From Verrucomicrobia bacterium GWF2_51_19 (GTDB lineage: Bacteria; Verrucomicrobiota; Verrucomicrobiia; Opitutales; UBA12508): DNA of 37,788 nucleotides. Below the pieces are notes generated by a model that made no database searches, was not told where the DNA came from, and was given only the letters and a program-made list of their open reading frames with translations. The translations under genes and the position numbers were made by a program. Below, piece after piece: positions 14,634-22,963 of the stretch (position 1 is its first letter; every line of letters begins with the position of its first letter). Where the stretch lies: contig MIDP01000026.1 in assembly GCA_001831095.1 (NCBI GenBank), positions 1 through 37,788 on the forward strand, in the 5' to 3' direction.

Positions 14634-16874
14634 CTACCGGCGGCGGTCGTTGCCGCGGTCTCTATCGTAACCACCACCGCGGCTGTTGCCACGATCATCG
14701 CGACGACCACGGTCTCTGCCACCTTCGCGTGGCTTATCGCGGACGACATACTCTTCGCCGCGGGCTTCGCATAGGGCGGCCTTGCGGCTGAGTCTGACAC
14801 GGCCCTTATCGTCGATGCCGATGCACTTAACGACGAGTTCTTCGCCTTCTTTGCAAACATCTTCAGCGCGCTCGACACGGAAGTCGGCGAGTTCGGAGAT
14901 ATGGACGAGGCCTTCCTTGCCGGGAATGCACTCGACAAAGACACCGAATTCGCGGACAGAGGTGACGATACCGCGGTAAGTTTTGCCCATTTCGATTTCC
15001 GCTGCGATGGCTGCCACTTCGCGAATGGCTGCCTCCATGGACTCGTTGTTATTGGAGAAAATGGCTACGCGGCCGCTATTATCTTCGTTGATATCGATTT
15101 GGGCGCCTGTAACTTCAACGATACGTTTGATATTTTTACCACCGGGACCGATGAGGGCACCGATCTTGTCAGCAGGAATCTGCATTTGGTGGATGCGTGG
15201 AGCGTTCGGATTGAGCTCTTTGCGGGGCTCTGGGAGCGCTTCGGCCATGATGTCGAGGATCTTCATGCGCGCCTCTTGATTTCTCAAGACGGCCTCTTTG
15301 GCGATCTCTAATGGAAGGCCCTTAATTTTTAGGTCCAGTTGAAAGCCGGTGATGCCTTCGCGCGTGCCGGCAATTTTGAAGTCCATGTCGCCGAAGTGGT
15401 CTTCGCTGCCGAGAATGTCGGTGAGGACGACGTATTTTTCGAGATCACCCTTTTCGTTGAACTGGGTGACCAGGCCCGTTGAGATACCTGCAACGGGGGC
15501 AATGATCGGAACACCTGCATCCATGAGGGCCAGACAGCCGCCGCAAATGCTCGCCATTGAGCTGGAGCCGTTTGACTCAAGGATGTCGGAGATGATGCGG
15601 ATGGAATAAGGGAAGTCATCCTCTGGAGGAATGATTGGCAGCAAGGAACGCTCTGCGAGGGCTCCATGGCCGATTTCTCTGCGGTTCGTGCCGATCATGC
15701 GGCCGACCTCGCCAACGGAGAACGGCGGGAAGTTGTAATGCAGAATAAAGGACTTCGTGCTGGCTCCGCCGGTGATGGCGTCGAGGTCCTGCGCGTCCTT
15801 GGAATTACCGAGAGTCGTGGTGACTAGGGCCTGCGTCTCTCCACGGTTGAAGAGCGCTGAACCGTGTACAACTGGCAACACGCCTGCTTGGCAGGAGATC
15901 TGCCTCAAATCGTCAATGCCACGGCCATCGGCGCGCTTATTGGATTCGAGAATATTGGAGCGGTAGGCCTCTTCCATCAACATTTCGAACGCCATACGGA
16001 TGTGGTTTTCGTCGACGTTTTCCTCGCCCAAAACTTCCTTGACCGCCGCAATGGCAAATTGCTTGACGGCCGCCACAGCGTTTTCACGCTCTTTTTTGCC
16101 TGTCAAAAAGAGAGCCTGCGCCAATTCCGCCTCGTGCTTTTTGCAAATATCAAAAATGCGCGTGTCTGGCAGAACGGGCGTAAAGGCGAATTTCTCCTTT
16201 TTGACCTCTTCAGCGAGCTCCTTTTGGGCGGCCAAAATGGGCTGAATGGCCTTGTGAGCGAGTTCGAGGGCCTCTAAAAAGCGAGCCTCTTCGAGCTGAT
16301 CGGCGCTGCCTTCAATCATCATCATGTCTTTTTCATTGCCGACATAGATGAGGTCCAGGCGCGACTCGAACAGCTGCTCATTGGTGGGATTGACGACGAA
16401 TTCGCCATTGACTTCGCCAATGCGGACACAGCCAATGGGGCCGGCCCAGGGGATGTCGGAACACATGAGTGCGGCCGATGCGCCGTTGACCATGAGAATG
16501 TCTGGCTCGTGCATGAGGTCGGCTGACATCAGACTGCCAATCACCTGAACTTCGTTTAAAAACCCTTTCGGAAAGAGCGGGCGTAATGGACGGTCGCAGA
16601 GACGAGCGGTGAGGATTTCCTTTTCACTCGGACGACCTTCGCGTTTGATGTATCCACCGGGAATGCGTCCCGCGGCGGAAAACTTTTCACGGTAATCGAC
16701 CGTGAGAGGGAAGAAGCTCTGGTCTGGCTTCGGTTCTTTGGCGGCAACGACAGTGACAATCACAGAGGTATTCCCCTGTTGAACGGTAACGGCGCCATTG
16801 GCCTGTTTGGCTAGGGTACCTGTACTGAAGGTAATGCCTAGCGATTCGACGGTTGTATTATATTTTTGTTTCAT
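14634..16874 (-). CDS. pnp: Polyribonucleotide nucleotidyltransferase (PNPase)
   Basis: PNPase degrades RNA 3'-to-5' by phosphorolysis and is a degradosome partner. The product has 746 residues: two RNase PH-like domains (about 1-230 and 310-545), a KH domain with [15 protein letters not shown] (about 555-620), an S1 domain starting [14 protein letters not shown] (about 625-697), then a highly charged Arg/Gly/Asp-rich tail of about 45 residues, which is longer and more repetitive than in many orthologues and may bind RNA or partners. The frame extends upstream to a TTG at 16922, but the ATG at 16874 gives the conserved start. It follows rpsO, the usual gene pair, with a family C hairpin between them. 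Confidence 0.96.
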   Translation of the reverse strand: MKQKYNTTVESLGITFSTGTLAKQANGAVTVQQGNTSVIVTVVAAKEPKPDQSFFPLTVDYREKFSAAGRIPGGYIKREGRPSEKEILTARLCDRPLRPLFPKGFLNEVQVIGSLMSADLMHEPDILMVNGASAALMCSDIPWAGPIGCVRIGEVNGEFVVNPTNEQLFESRLDLIYVGNEKDMMMIEGSADQLEEARFLEALELAHKAIQPILAAQKELAEEVKKEKFAFTPVLPDTRIFDICKKHEAELAQALFLTGKKERENAVAAVKQFAIAAVKEVLGEENVDENHIRMAFEMLMEEAYRSNILESNKRADGRGIDDLRQISCQAGVLPVVHGSALFNRGETQALVTTTLGNSKDAQDLDAITGGASTKSFILHYNFPPFSVGEVGRMIGTNRREIGHGALAERSLLPIIPPEDDFPYSIRIISDILESNGSSSMASICGGCLALMDAGVPIIAPVAGISTGLVTQFNEKGDLEKYVVLTDILGSEDHFGDMDFKIAGTREGITGFQLDLKIKGLPLEIAKEAVLRNQEARMKILDIMAEALPEPRKELNPNAPRIHQMQIPADKIGALIGPGGKNIKRIVEVTGAQIDINEDNSGRVAIFSNNNESMEAAIREVAAIAAEIEMGKTYRGIVTSVREFGVFVECIPGKEGLVHISELADFRVERAEDVCKEGEELVVKCIGIDDKGRVRLSRKAALCEARGEEYVVRDKPREGGRDRGRRDDRGNSRGGGYDRDRGNDRRR

Positions 16875-16963
16875 TTGTCTAACAATAAATGCACGTGTGT
16901 AAGTAAAATTGTTTTTGGACAAAAATCAATGCCCAAAATGCCCCTTGCCAAACTAAAAAAATC

Positions 16964-16994
16964 AGCGAAACACAGATAATTTCTGAGTTTCGCT
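16964..16994. repeat. Family C hairpin 2 alone, copy C4, in the rpsO-pnp spacer
   Basis: The arms agcgaaacacaga (16964-16976) and tctgagtttcgct (16982-16994) pair at 12 of 13 positions. The sequence matches hairpin 2 of C1 and C2. In E. coli the same rpsO-pnp spacer holds an RNase III-cleaved stem-loop through which PNPase controls its own mRNA; this repeat could serve that role here (inference). Confidence 0.65.
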
Positions 16995-17022
16995 AAAAGG
17001 AAGAGGAAAAGGTCATGGATGT

Positions 17023-17289
17023 TTACTTGCGCAACTTGAGCTGCTTAATAATCTCGTTATATTTTTCGAGTGTATTTTTCTTGAGATAGCTCAACAGTTT
17101 ACGGCGCGTGTTGGCCATGGTTAGGAGGCCGCGGCGCGAGTGGAAATCTTTTTTATGTGTCCGCAGATGTTCGGTGAGGTGGGCGATGCGGGCCGAGAGA
17201 ATAGCAATCTGGACCTCGCAAGAGCCGCTGTCTTTTTCGTGAGTGCGGAACTGTTCAATAATCTTATTTTTTTCGATCGTTTGTGTCAT
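17023..17289 (-). CDS. rpsO: 30S ribosomal protein S15
   Basis: S15 binds the central domain of 16S rRNA early in 30S assembly. With the ATG at 17289 the product has 88 residues, the family size (E. coli 89). Conserved stretches include [21 protein letters not shown] (a T/S-G-S-x-E-V-Q-type motif), [12 protein letters not shown] and [12 protein letters not shown]. An upstream extension to 17340 was rejected because it adds 17 residues not typical of S15. It is transcribed divergently from the RDD-protein gene and precedes pnp on the same strand. Confidence 0.96.
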   Translation of the reverse strand: MTQTIEKNKIIEQFRTHEKDSGSCEVQIAILSARIAHLTEHLRTHKKDFHSRRGLLTMANTRRKLLSYLKKNTLEKYNEIIKQLKLRK

Positions 17290-17473
17290 GTTTTTGAATA
17301 TTTTGCACAATCTGTGAGCATCGATTTTCGAATGCCGCATTTCTCGCTCGTCGCCAAAAATGCCGTTGTAGCCTTAGCCAGACTGCGGGAGGATTCCTCC
17401 TAACGCTTTTGATGTGAGTATTGGGCAATAAACAACACACGTTGTCAATAGAAAAAGTTGACGTCATGTATTC

Positions 17474-17501
17474 TTGACAGCGTGCGCGGCGTGGCGAGAA
17501 T
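17474..17501 (+). promoter_or_regulatory. Promoter for the RDD-tsaD pair
   Basis: A perfect -35 box TTGACA (17474-17479) and GAGAAT (17496-17501, 4 of 6) have a 16-bp spacer. The ATG at 17510 follows only 8 nt after the -10 box, the same layout as the sigma-gene promoter at 6314-6341, so the transcript may be leaderless. Confidence 0.4.
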
Positions 17502-17509
17502 CAATTGTA

Positions 17510-18076
17510 ATGAACAAAGACGTTCCACCGGCTCCTTTCCTTTTGCGCGGCCTAGCCCTCTTGATGGACTGCCTGCTCGCCATGAGCCTTGGTATGGTCG
17601 TAGTTGTCAGACTTTGGCTGCCGATCAAGCACCCCAACGCCCTCGCCGAAATGCAGGCCTGGTCGCAATCCTTTTTGCAAGCCGTTGCCTCAAAAGCCGA
17701 TAACACGCCTATTCCAGCGATGTCTGCGACGATGGTGCAAGCTTCTGAGTTTTTAACCCTCGCCTTTTTTACAGTCGTGTTCGCCTACTTCGTCGCCAAT
17801 GACATGTTCTTAAAGGGCAGTTCGCTCGGCAAGAAGACTTTTCACCTGGCCGTTGTGAACGTCAAGACCCTCGAAACGCCCAACGGCGCGGACCGCATCG
17901 CGCGATCCGGAATCAAGGCCCTTTGCTTGCTCTTCTATGTCCCAATCGTGCTGCTGATCAACTTTCTCATCGTGCCACTCTTCAACAAAAACCGGCGCGC
18001 ACTGCACGACTTTGTTGGCCGCACTCGCGTCATCCATGCACAAAAATTGATAGTTGACAATGATTCTGGCGATTGA
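17510..18076 (+). CDS. RDD-family membrane protein
   Basis: RDD proteins are small membrane proteins of uncertain role, some linked to ion transport. The 188-residue product has hydrophobic segments at about 15-35, 78-100 and 132-155. It carries the family-defining Arg/Asp pair in LLRGLALLMDCLLA (about 11-24) and a C-terminal NKNRRALHDFVGRTRVI, which is typical of the family. I use ATG 17510; the frame opens slightly earlier with a TTG at 17474 that is inside the -35 box. Its last 17 nt overlap the start of tsaD, indicating coupled translation. No functional link between the two is evident. Confidence 0.85.
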   Translation: MNKDVPPAPFLLRGLALLMDCLLAMSLGMVVVVRLWLPIKHPNALAEMQAWSQSFLQAVASKADNTPIPAMSATMVQASEFLTLAFFTVVFAYFVANDMFLKGSSLGKKTFHLAVVNVKTLETPNGADRIARSGIKALCLLFYVPIVLLINFLIVPLFNKNRRALHDFVGRTRVIHAQKLIVDNDSGD

Positions 18077-19112
18077 AAGCTCCTGTGACGAGTCAGCGCT
18101 GGCACTGTTTTCCGAACAAGACGGCATCTGCGGCGAATGGGTGTCCACGCAAATCGAGGCCCACAGACCCTTTGGCGGCGTCGTTCCTGGGCTGGCTGCT
18201 CGAGAACACCTCACAAACTTCTTTCCGCTCCTCGAACAACTGCTGAAGGGAACTCCAAGACCGTTGCAAAATGCGCCTCTGGCAAGGCCCGAGGAGCGAG
18301 TGCATCGCATTGTTGTGACTCAAGGACCAGGCCTAGCAGGCTGCCTCGCGCTGGGCATCAGTCTGGCAAAAGCCCTCTCCTTGGCCTGGGACAAGCCGCT
18401 GTTTGGCGTCAATCACCTCTTGGGCCACGTATTTTCGCCCTTTATCCCACTCTTCGATGCCCATTTTCAAGAAAATCGCCAACGCTACTTTCCGCACCTC
18501 AGCTTGCTGGTGTCGGGCGGCAACACGCTCCTAATCTCGATCGACGCCGATAACTCTATAAAGGTCCTCGCCCAGACGCTCGATGACGCCGCTGGGGAAG
18601 CCCTCGACAAGGGCGCCAAACTCCTCCACCTCCCCTACCCTGGAGGGCCCGAAATTGAGAGAGCCGCTACCGGCGATTCCAGTAAATACACATTTCCCGT
18701 AGCCTTTTCAGAGACCCGCGAGCTCAAATTCAGCTTTTCCGGCCTCAAGACCAGCTTGCGTTATTTTCTGGAAAAATTGCCGCCAGCCACGATCGCCACA
18801 GAGTTTCCCCACATCTGCGCGTCCTACCAACAGGCTGTAATCGACGCTCTCACGCTCAAAGTAAAACAGTGCCTCGCCCAACACACCTTTAACAGTATCG
18901 GCCTCTGTGGCGGCGTCTCCAACAACAAGGCCCTCCGATCCGCTCTAAAAGCCATCGGCGATTCCCATAACATTCCTACACTCACACCTTTCAGTCAACA
19001 CACAGGCGATAACGCCACCATGATCGCCTTCGCCTCCTATATGGCCCCAGAAAAGCTCGTACCATCACAAAAATTCAACTTGGCGTTTCACCCCACCCTG
19101 CGCCTTTCGTAA
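18060..19112 (+). CDS. tsaD: tRNA threonylcarbamoyladenosine transferase subunit TsaD
   Basis: TsaD (with TsaB and TsaE) transfers the threonylcarbamoyl group to A37 of ANN-decoding tRNAs. The 350-residue product has the ASKHA ATPase fold and the metal-binding motif HLLGH (His119, His123), with CGGVSNNKALR and GDNATMIAFA near the C-terminus. The ATG at 18060 overlaps the RDD gene. The unusual feature is residues 66-81 (PRPLQNAPLARPEERV): their codons, 18257-18300, are a family A half-element. Compared with E. coli TsaD, where about 11 residues link the same helices, about 21 are present here. The insert falls before the conserved TQGPGLAG loop, in a place likely to tolerate extra residues. 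Confidence 0.94.
   Translation: MILAIESSCDESALALFSEQDGICGEWVSTQIEAHRPFGGVVPGLAAREHLTNFFPLLEQLLKGTPRPLQNAPLARPEERVHRIVVTQGPGLAGCLALGISLAKALSLAWDKPLFGVNHLLGHVFSPFIPLFDAHFQENRQRYFPHLSLLVSGGNTLLISIDADNSIKVLAQTLDDAAGEALDKGAKLLHLPYPGGPEIERAATGDSSKYTFPVAFSETRELKFSFSGLKTSLRYFLEKLPPATIATEFPHICASYQQAVIDALTLKVKQCLAQHTFNSIGLCGGVSNNKALRSALKAIGDSHNIPTLTPFSQHTGDNATMIAFASYMAPEKLVPSQKFNLAFHPTLRLS
18257..18300 (+). repeat. Family A half-element inside tsaD, in frame
   Basis: The 44 bases aagaccgttgcaaaatgcg...gaggagcgag match the left half of A2/A3 with only a few differences, and stop before the family centre. The frame stays open, encoding residues 66-81 of TsaD. Confidence 0.85.
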
Positions 19113-19186
19113 AGCTCATCCAATACAAATTGAGAGATGCCTCCAATGCTTAGCTGTCTGGTGCCGTTAAATTAGGATTCTTTTAT

Positions 19187-19226
19187 GAAAGCAAAACGAG
19201 CTTTCACGGCATTTTGCAAGGTCTTA
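19187..19226. repeat. Family B terminal fragment, copy B4
   Basis: The run aaacgagctttcacggcatt and the following ttgcaaggtctt are identical over about 31 bases to the outer part of half-element B3 (10012-10076). A small stem gaaagc/gctttc is also present. The outer tta is the complement of the pfkA stop codon. Together with a weak copy of the short repeat near 19140-19157 it fills the tsaD-pfkA gap. Confidence 0.8.
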
Positions 19227-20327
19227 CAGGCCTCGTTGGGCCATACAATCGGGGGCACCCATGCAGGTATCGACGAGGTGAGCGGTCTTGACCCACGGGT
19301 GGTCTGGCGGGACGAGTTTTGTCTTGCCGGCGACTTCATGTAAAGGGAAAGGCACGCATGCGTTGTTTTTGATGCCAACCATGACGTTGTACGTTCCTTC
19401 ATTCAACAACTGAGTGGCCGCGGCCCCCAATCGAGTACAGAGGAGTCTGTCGGTGGCGGATGGCGCGCCTCCTCGCTGAACGTGGCCCAATGACGTTACC
19501 CTCGCATCAACACCCGTTAGCTCTCTCAGTTGACGAGCGATCCGGTGGGCCTTAGGTTCTTCGATCATGCCATCGCGAATGACTTTAGGCTTGTCTTTTT
19601 TCTTGTGAGTGAGTTCCTCAATGGAAACCGCTCCTTCGGCCAGGGCAATGATTGAAAAACGTTTGCCCATCATGCGGCGGTGGTCGATGTGTTGTCCGAT
19701 GACCGATAAATCGTATGGGATTTCGGGAATGAGAATGACGTCCGCACCGCCAGCGATGCCTGCCCCCAAGGCGAGCCAACCGGCGTCGTGGCCCATGATT
19801 TCGCAAATAATGATGCGGTGATGGCTGGTGGCCGTCGTGTGGAGGCGGTCGATGGCCTCTGTCGCGATTCCTAGAGCTGTGTCAAATCCAAACGTTATAT
19901 CCGTTAGACCGACATCGTTGTCGATCGTTTTTGGAAGCGTCATGACGTTGACACCGCCTTTTTCTTGAAGGTACAGGGCGCCGCGTTGCGTGCCGTCGCC
20001 ACCCAAGCATACCAAACAGTCAATGTGCAGGCGGGTCAGGTTGGAAACAGCTACATCTGTCATATCGAGCGTTTTATCGCCCATGGGCATTGCGCTCAAA
20101 CGGTCTCGACTTGAACCCAGCATCGTGCCGCCTTGTGTCAAGATGCCGCTAACGCTCTTGTTATCTAGGTCGACGATGCGGTTCTCTACGAGTCCCCTAA
20201 AGCCGTCTTGAATGCCCACCACGCGAATTCCGTACTGAATGGCAGCTTTTGCGACACCACGTATAGCTGCGTTCAAACCAGGACAATCACCGCCGGCCGT
20301 CAATATGCCGATGCACTTCGTCTTCAT
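19224..20327 (-). CDS. pfkA: 6-phosphofructokinase
   Basis: This enzyme phosphorylates fructose 6-phosphate in glycolysis. The 367-residue product has the PFK fold with [19 protein letters not shown] at 109-113, PKTIDND at 132-138, [11 protein letters not shown] and LGHVQRGG. Gly112 in GGDGT points to ATP as donor, whereas PPi enzymes usually have Asp there. The Lys in PKTIDND is more often seen in PPi-type or mixed group III enzymes; E. coli has PGTIDND. I therefore favour an ATP-dependent group III enzyme. I chose ATG 20327 over an upstream in-frame codon at 20408. The TAA stop comes from a repeat fragment. Confidence 0.92.
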   Translation of the reverse strand: MKTKCIGILTAGGDCPGLNAAIRGVAKAAIQYGIRVVGIQDGFRGLVENRIVDLDNKSVSGILTQGGTMLGSSRDRLSAMPMGDKTLDMTDVAVSNLTRLHIDCLVCLGGDGTQRGALYLQEKGGVNVMTLPKTIDNDVGLTDITFGFDTALGIATEAIDRLHTTATSHHRIIICEIMGHDAGWLALGAGIAGGADVILIPEIPYDLSVIGQHIDHRRMMGKRFSIIALAEGAVSIEELTHKKKDKPKVIRDGMIEEPKAHRIARQLRELTGVDARVTSLGHVQRGGAPSATDRLLCTRLGAAATQLLNEGTYNVMVGIKNNACVPFPLHEVAGKTKLVPPDHPWVKTAHLVDTCMGAPDCMAQRGL

Positions 20328-20337
20328 GAAAAAAGAC

Positions 20338-20368
20338 CTGCAAACACAAAACGAGTCTGCGTTTGCAG
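20338..20368. repeat. Hairpin in the pfkA leader, possible decayed family C hairpin
   Basis: The 8-bp arms ctgcaaac (20338-20345) and gtttgcag (20361-20368) are perfect. The interior acaaaacgagtc resembles family C hairpin 2. It lies 10 bp before the pfkA start codon and just after the small peptide gene at 20377-20475, so it may affect pfkA translation. Confidence 0.45.
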
Positions 20369-20376
20369 ATCGTAAG

Positions 20377-20475
20377 CTAATGTTTCTTTGTCTTCTTGGT
20401 ATCTGCAACCGCCTTTTTAGCGGGCGCTTTTGCTTTATCTGAAGATGCTGGTTTGGCTTTTCCTGTACTTTTCAT
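20377..20475 (-). CDS. 32-residue basic Lys/Ala-rich peptide
   Basis: This very short open frame runs from ATG (20475-20473) to TAG (20379-20377). The translation begins [20 protein letters not shown] and ends KKTKKH: Lys and Ala make up most of it and there are no hydrophobic residues beyond Val and Ala. This resembles the C-terminal tails of bacterial histone H1-like DNA-binding proteins, but it is much shorter than any such protein I know. No good Shine-Dalgarno sequence precedes it. It lies upstream of pfkA on the same strand. It may be a real small protein or chance; the strongly biased composition with an ATG and stop favours a gene. Confidence 0.4.
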   Translation of the reverse strand: MKSTGKAKPASSDKAKAPAKKAVADTKKTKKH

Positions 20476-20608
20476 ATTATTGGTGTGTTTGTAGTTTTTG
20501 TTGTGTAAGACTAGTCTTACGTTTACAAGTGTAAGGACTGAATCTGCAAAAATCAAATAAAAAACTTAAACATTGCAAAAAAAATAAAAGCTGGCTGTTT
20601 TGTATAAC

Positions 20609-22135
20609 ATGAAAGCATTTTACCTGACGACTGCAATCGACTACGCCAACGGGGCTCCGCACTTGGGGCACGCTTACGAAAAGGTCTTGAGTGACGTGAT
20701 TGCTCGCTGGAGGCGCTTGCGTGGCGAACGGGTGTTTTTCTTGACGGGGCTTGACGAACACGGGCAAAAGGTACAGCAATCGGCCAACAAAGAGGGCGTT
20801 GAGGCACAGGCGTTCTGCGATCGTGTTGCCGAGCAGTTTCGATCGCTCTGTTCTAAATTGCTGATCACCAATGACGATTACATTCGGACAACTGAAGCGC
20901 GCCACCAGGAGGTCGTTACGGGCATTTTGCAGACACTGTTTGACCGCGGTGAGATCTACAAGGCGGAGTACAAGGGCTTTTACAGCACGCGCGCAGAGCA
21001 GTTTCTGCAAGAGAAAGACAAGGTTGACGGCCGTTGGCCTGAGATTTTCGGCGACGTGACCGAGGTGACGGAGTCCAATTACTTTTTCCGTCTGAGCCGC
21101 TACCAGAGCTGGTTGGCTCAATACGTTGAGTCGCACCCGGATTTTATTTTCCCAAAATACAGAGCTAAACAGGTCCTCGAGTTTTTGAAGGACCCAATCA
21201 ATGACCTCTGTATTTCGAGGCCCAAGGAGCGCCTGTCGTGGGGAATCGAGTTGCCTTTTGACAAAAACTACGTGACCTATGTGTGGTTCGATGCGCTTAT
21301 CAACTACATTTCGGCCGTAGGTTATGGAACGGAGCGGTTTGCCGACTACTGGCCTGCTGACTTTCACGTCATAGGTAAAGACATTCTCGTGCCGGCGCAC
21401 AGCGTCTATTGGCCGATTATGCTGCAGGCGATCGGTGTGCCGATGCCAAAAACGCTGCTGGTGCACGGTTGGTGGCTGATGTCGGGTGAAAAGATGTCTA
21501 AGAGCACGGGGCTCACCGTCGACCCTCTCGAAGTCGTTGAACAGGCTGGTCCGGATGCCTTTCGCTATTTTCTGATGCGCGAAATGAACGTCGGCCAGGA
21601 CAGCGATTTTTCCAGAGAGATCTTCTTGCAACGCTACAACAACGAGCTCGGCAACGACCTCGGTAACCTCGTCAGTCGCCTGCAAAATATGGTCACGCGC
21701 TATTGCGACGGCCGCCTTCCAGCATCTACACTCGAAGATGCTCCTGAAGGCGAACTGAAAGCGCTCTGGAAAACGCTTTGCCCAGCCATCCTGTCTGACT
21801 TCGACAACCTGCAATTCCACACCGGGCTCGAAAAGTGCTTTCAGTTCATTCGCGCAATCAACCGTTATGTAGAAGTCCGGGCGCCATGGAAGCTAGCAAA
21901 ATCCGAGGACACGGGCGATCGTCAGCGCCTCGAGGCCTCAATGGCCGTCATCTCAGAAGGCCTACGCCTAGTCAGCACGCTCTTAACGCCAGTCATGCCA
22001 AATATCTCCTCAACGACGCTGCAGCTCTTGGGTGCGCTCACGCCCACAGACCTGTCAGGCCTCACATGGGGCTCTAGCTTAGCCGGCAAGACCGTCGGTG
22101 AAAAAGTCATTCTCTTTCCGAGAATGGACGCGTAA
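20609..22135 (+). CDS. metG: Methionyl-tRNA synthetase
   Basis: This class I aminoacyl-tRNA synthetase charges tRNA-Met. The 508-residue product carries the HIGH-type motif HLGH at 18-21 and KMSKS at 295-299, with the connective peptide between and an alpha-helical anticodon-binding domain after about 350. At about 124-132 the sequence FYSTRAEQF lacks the Cys pairs of zinc-binding forms, so this is the zinc-free type. It has no C-terminal tRNA-binding (EMAP-like) domain. Start: the ATG at 20609; the frame also opens three codons earlier with TTG. A long minus-strand frame (20477-21820) is a shadow of this gene. Confidence 0.96.
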   Translation: MKAFYLTTAIDYANGAPHLGHAYEKVLSDVIARWRRLRGERVFFLTGLDEHGQKVQQSANKEGVEAQAFCDRVAEQFRSLCSKLLITNDDYIRTTEARHQEVVTGILQTLFDRGEIYKAEYKGFYSTRAEQFLQEKDKVDGRWPEIFGDVTEVTESNYFFRLSRYQSWLAQYVESHPDFIFPKYRAKQVLEFLKDPINDLCISRPKERLSWGIELPFDKNYVTYVWFDALINYISAVGYGTERFADYWPADFHVIGKDILVPAHSVYWPIMLQAIGVPMPKTLLVHGWWLMSGEKMSKSTGLTVDPLEVVEQAGPDAFRYFLMREMNVGQDSDFSREIFLQRYNNELGNDLGNLVSRLQNMVTRYCDGRLPASTLEDAPEGELKALWKTLCPAILSDFDNLQFHTGLEKCFQFIRAINRYVEVRAPWKLAKSEDTGDRQRLEASMAVISEGLRLVSTLLTPVMPNISSTTLQLLGALTPTDLSGLTWGSSLAGKTVGEKVILFPRMDA

Positions 22136-22140
22136 CGCCT

Positions 22141-22154
22141 CCTCAATCATTAGC
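22141..22154 (-). repeat. Short dispersed repeat, copy 3
   Basis: The bases cctcaatcattagc are the complement of gctaatgattgagg, the core of the repeat at 179-196. The copy lies in the 34-bp gap between metG and fabG, which converge. Confidence 0.4.
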
Positions 22155-22169
22155 TGTCTTGAATCCGTC

Positions 22170-22904
22170 TTACTGGGGGATCATGCCACCGTCGACAGTA
22201 AAGACCTTGCCAGTGATGTAAGATGCCTCATCTGAGGCCAAAAAGGCGACCATGGCCGCTATTTCTTGTGGCTTACCGAAGCGCTTCAGAGGGATCAGTT
22301 TTTTCATTTCCTCGACGTAAGCCTCGTTCAACACGGCTGTCATGTCGCTTTCAATAAAGCCAGGAGCCACCACGTTTGCAGTGATTGAGCGTCCTGCAAA
22401 TTCCTTTGCAATGGTCTTGGTAAAACCAATCATGCCCGCCTTGGCAGCGGCGTAATTCGCTTGTCCGGCGTTGCCCATGATGCCAGAAACGGAGCTGATA
22501 TTGATAATGCGCCCCCAGCGTTTTTTGGTCATCGGGCGAATCAGCTCTTTTGTCCAATAGAAGCAGCTAGAAAGGTTGGTGCGTAGTACGTCATCCCAAT
22601 CTTCGAGCGACATTTTGATCAGCAAGCCATCGCGCGTGATACCGGCATTGTTGATCAAGATATCCACTTCGTGTTTGGCTAAAATCTGTTTACAGGCCTC
22701 CGTCACTTGTGTTGCGTTGCCGACATCTACCGCAAGGCCCTCCGCGGAGCCACCTTTTCCCAGAATCTCTTTGGCTACTTGATCACAACCGTCGGCCGAT
22801 CGACTGACGCAAATGACATGTATGCCCTTTTCGGCCAATGTGAGTGCAATCGCCTTCCCTATACCACGGCTGGCGCCTGTTATGAGTGCTACCTGTCGAT
22901 TCAT
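22170..22904 (-). CDS. fabG: 3-oxoacyl-[acyl-carrier-protein] reductase FabG
   Basis: FabG reduces 3-ketoacyl-ACP with NADPH in fatty acid elongation. The 244-residue product has the Rossmann nucleotide motif TGASRGIG (9-16), NNAG (85-88) and the catalytic residues Ser138, Tyr151 and Lys155, at the same numbers as in E. coli FabG. The C-terminus SYITGKVFTVDGGM is characteristic of the family. It is the last gene of a minus-strand run (lipoprotein, kpsF, fabG). The ATG is immediately preceded by taagacc, the same 7 bases that begin the A/B repeats, but there is no further match, so I do not call an element here. Confidence 0.93.
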   Translation of the reverse strand: MNRQVALITGASRGIGKAIALTLAEKGIHVICVSRSADGCDQVAKEILGKGGSAEGLAVDVGNATQVTEACKQILAKHEVDILINNAGITRDGLLIKMSLEDWDDVLRTNLSSCFYWTKELIRPMTKKRWGRIINISSVSGIMGNAGQANYAAAKAGMIGFTKTIAKEFAGRSITANVVAPGFIESDMTAVLNEAYVEEMKKLIPLKRFGKPQEIAAMVAFLASDEASYITGKVFTVDGGMIPQ

Positions 22905-22963
22905 GGTCTTACATTTCTAATAATAAGTTTTTAAAAAATTCGCAAGAGAGGGCGCTCAGCCAG

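Noticed and set aside
16875-16922. A TTG-initiated extension of PNPase
   Set aside because: PNPase proteins begin close to the MKQKYN-like start; the extension has no similarity and the start codon is weaker.
17340-17400. Region upstream of rpsO as a decayed family A copy
   Set aside because: Some words (gacgagcgag on the minus strand) resemble the family, but no arm or centre aligns over a convincing length.
20477-21820. A 447-codon open frame on the minus strand opposite metG
   Set aside because: It lies entirely over metG, has no recognisable domain and a composition expected of a shadow frame (many His/Arg/Val). metG is unmistakable.
22898-22911. taagacc before the fabG start as another element
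   Set aside because: Only 7 bases match and nothing beyond them, so chance is a sufficient explanation.
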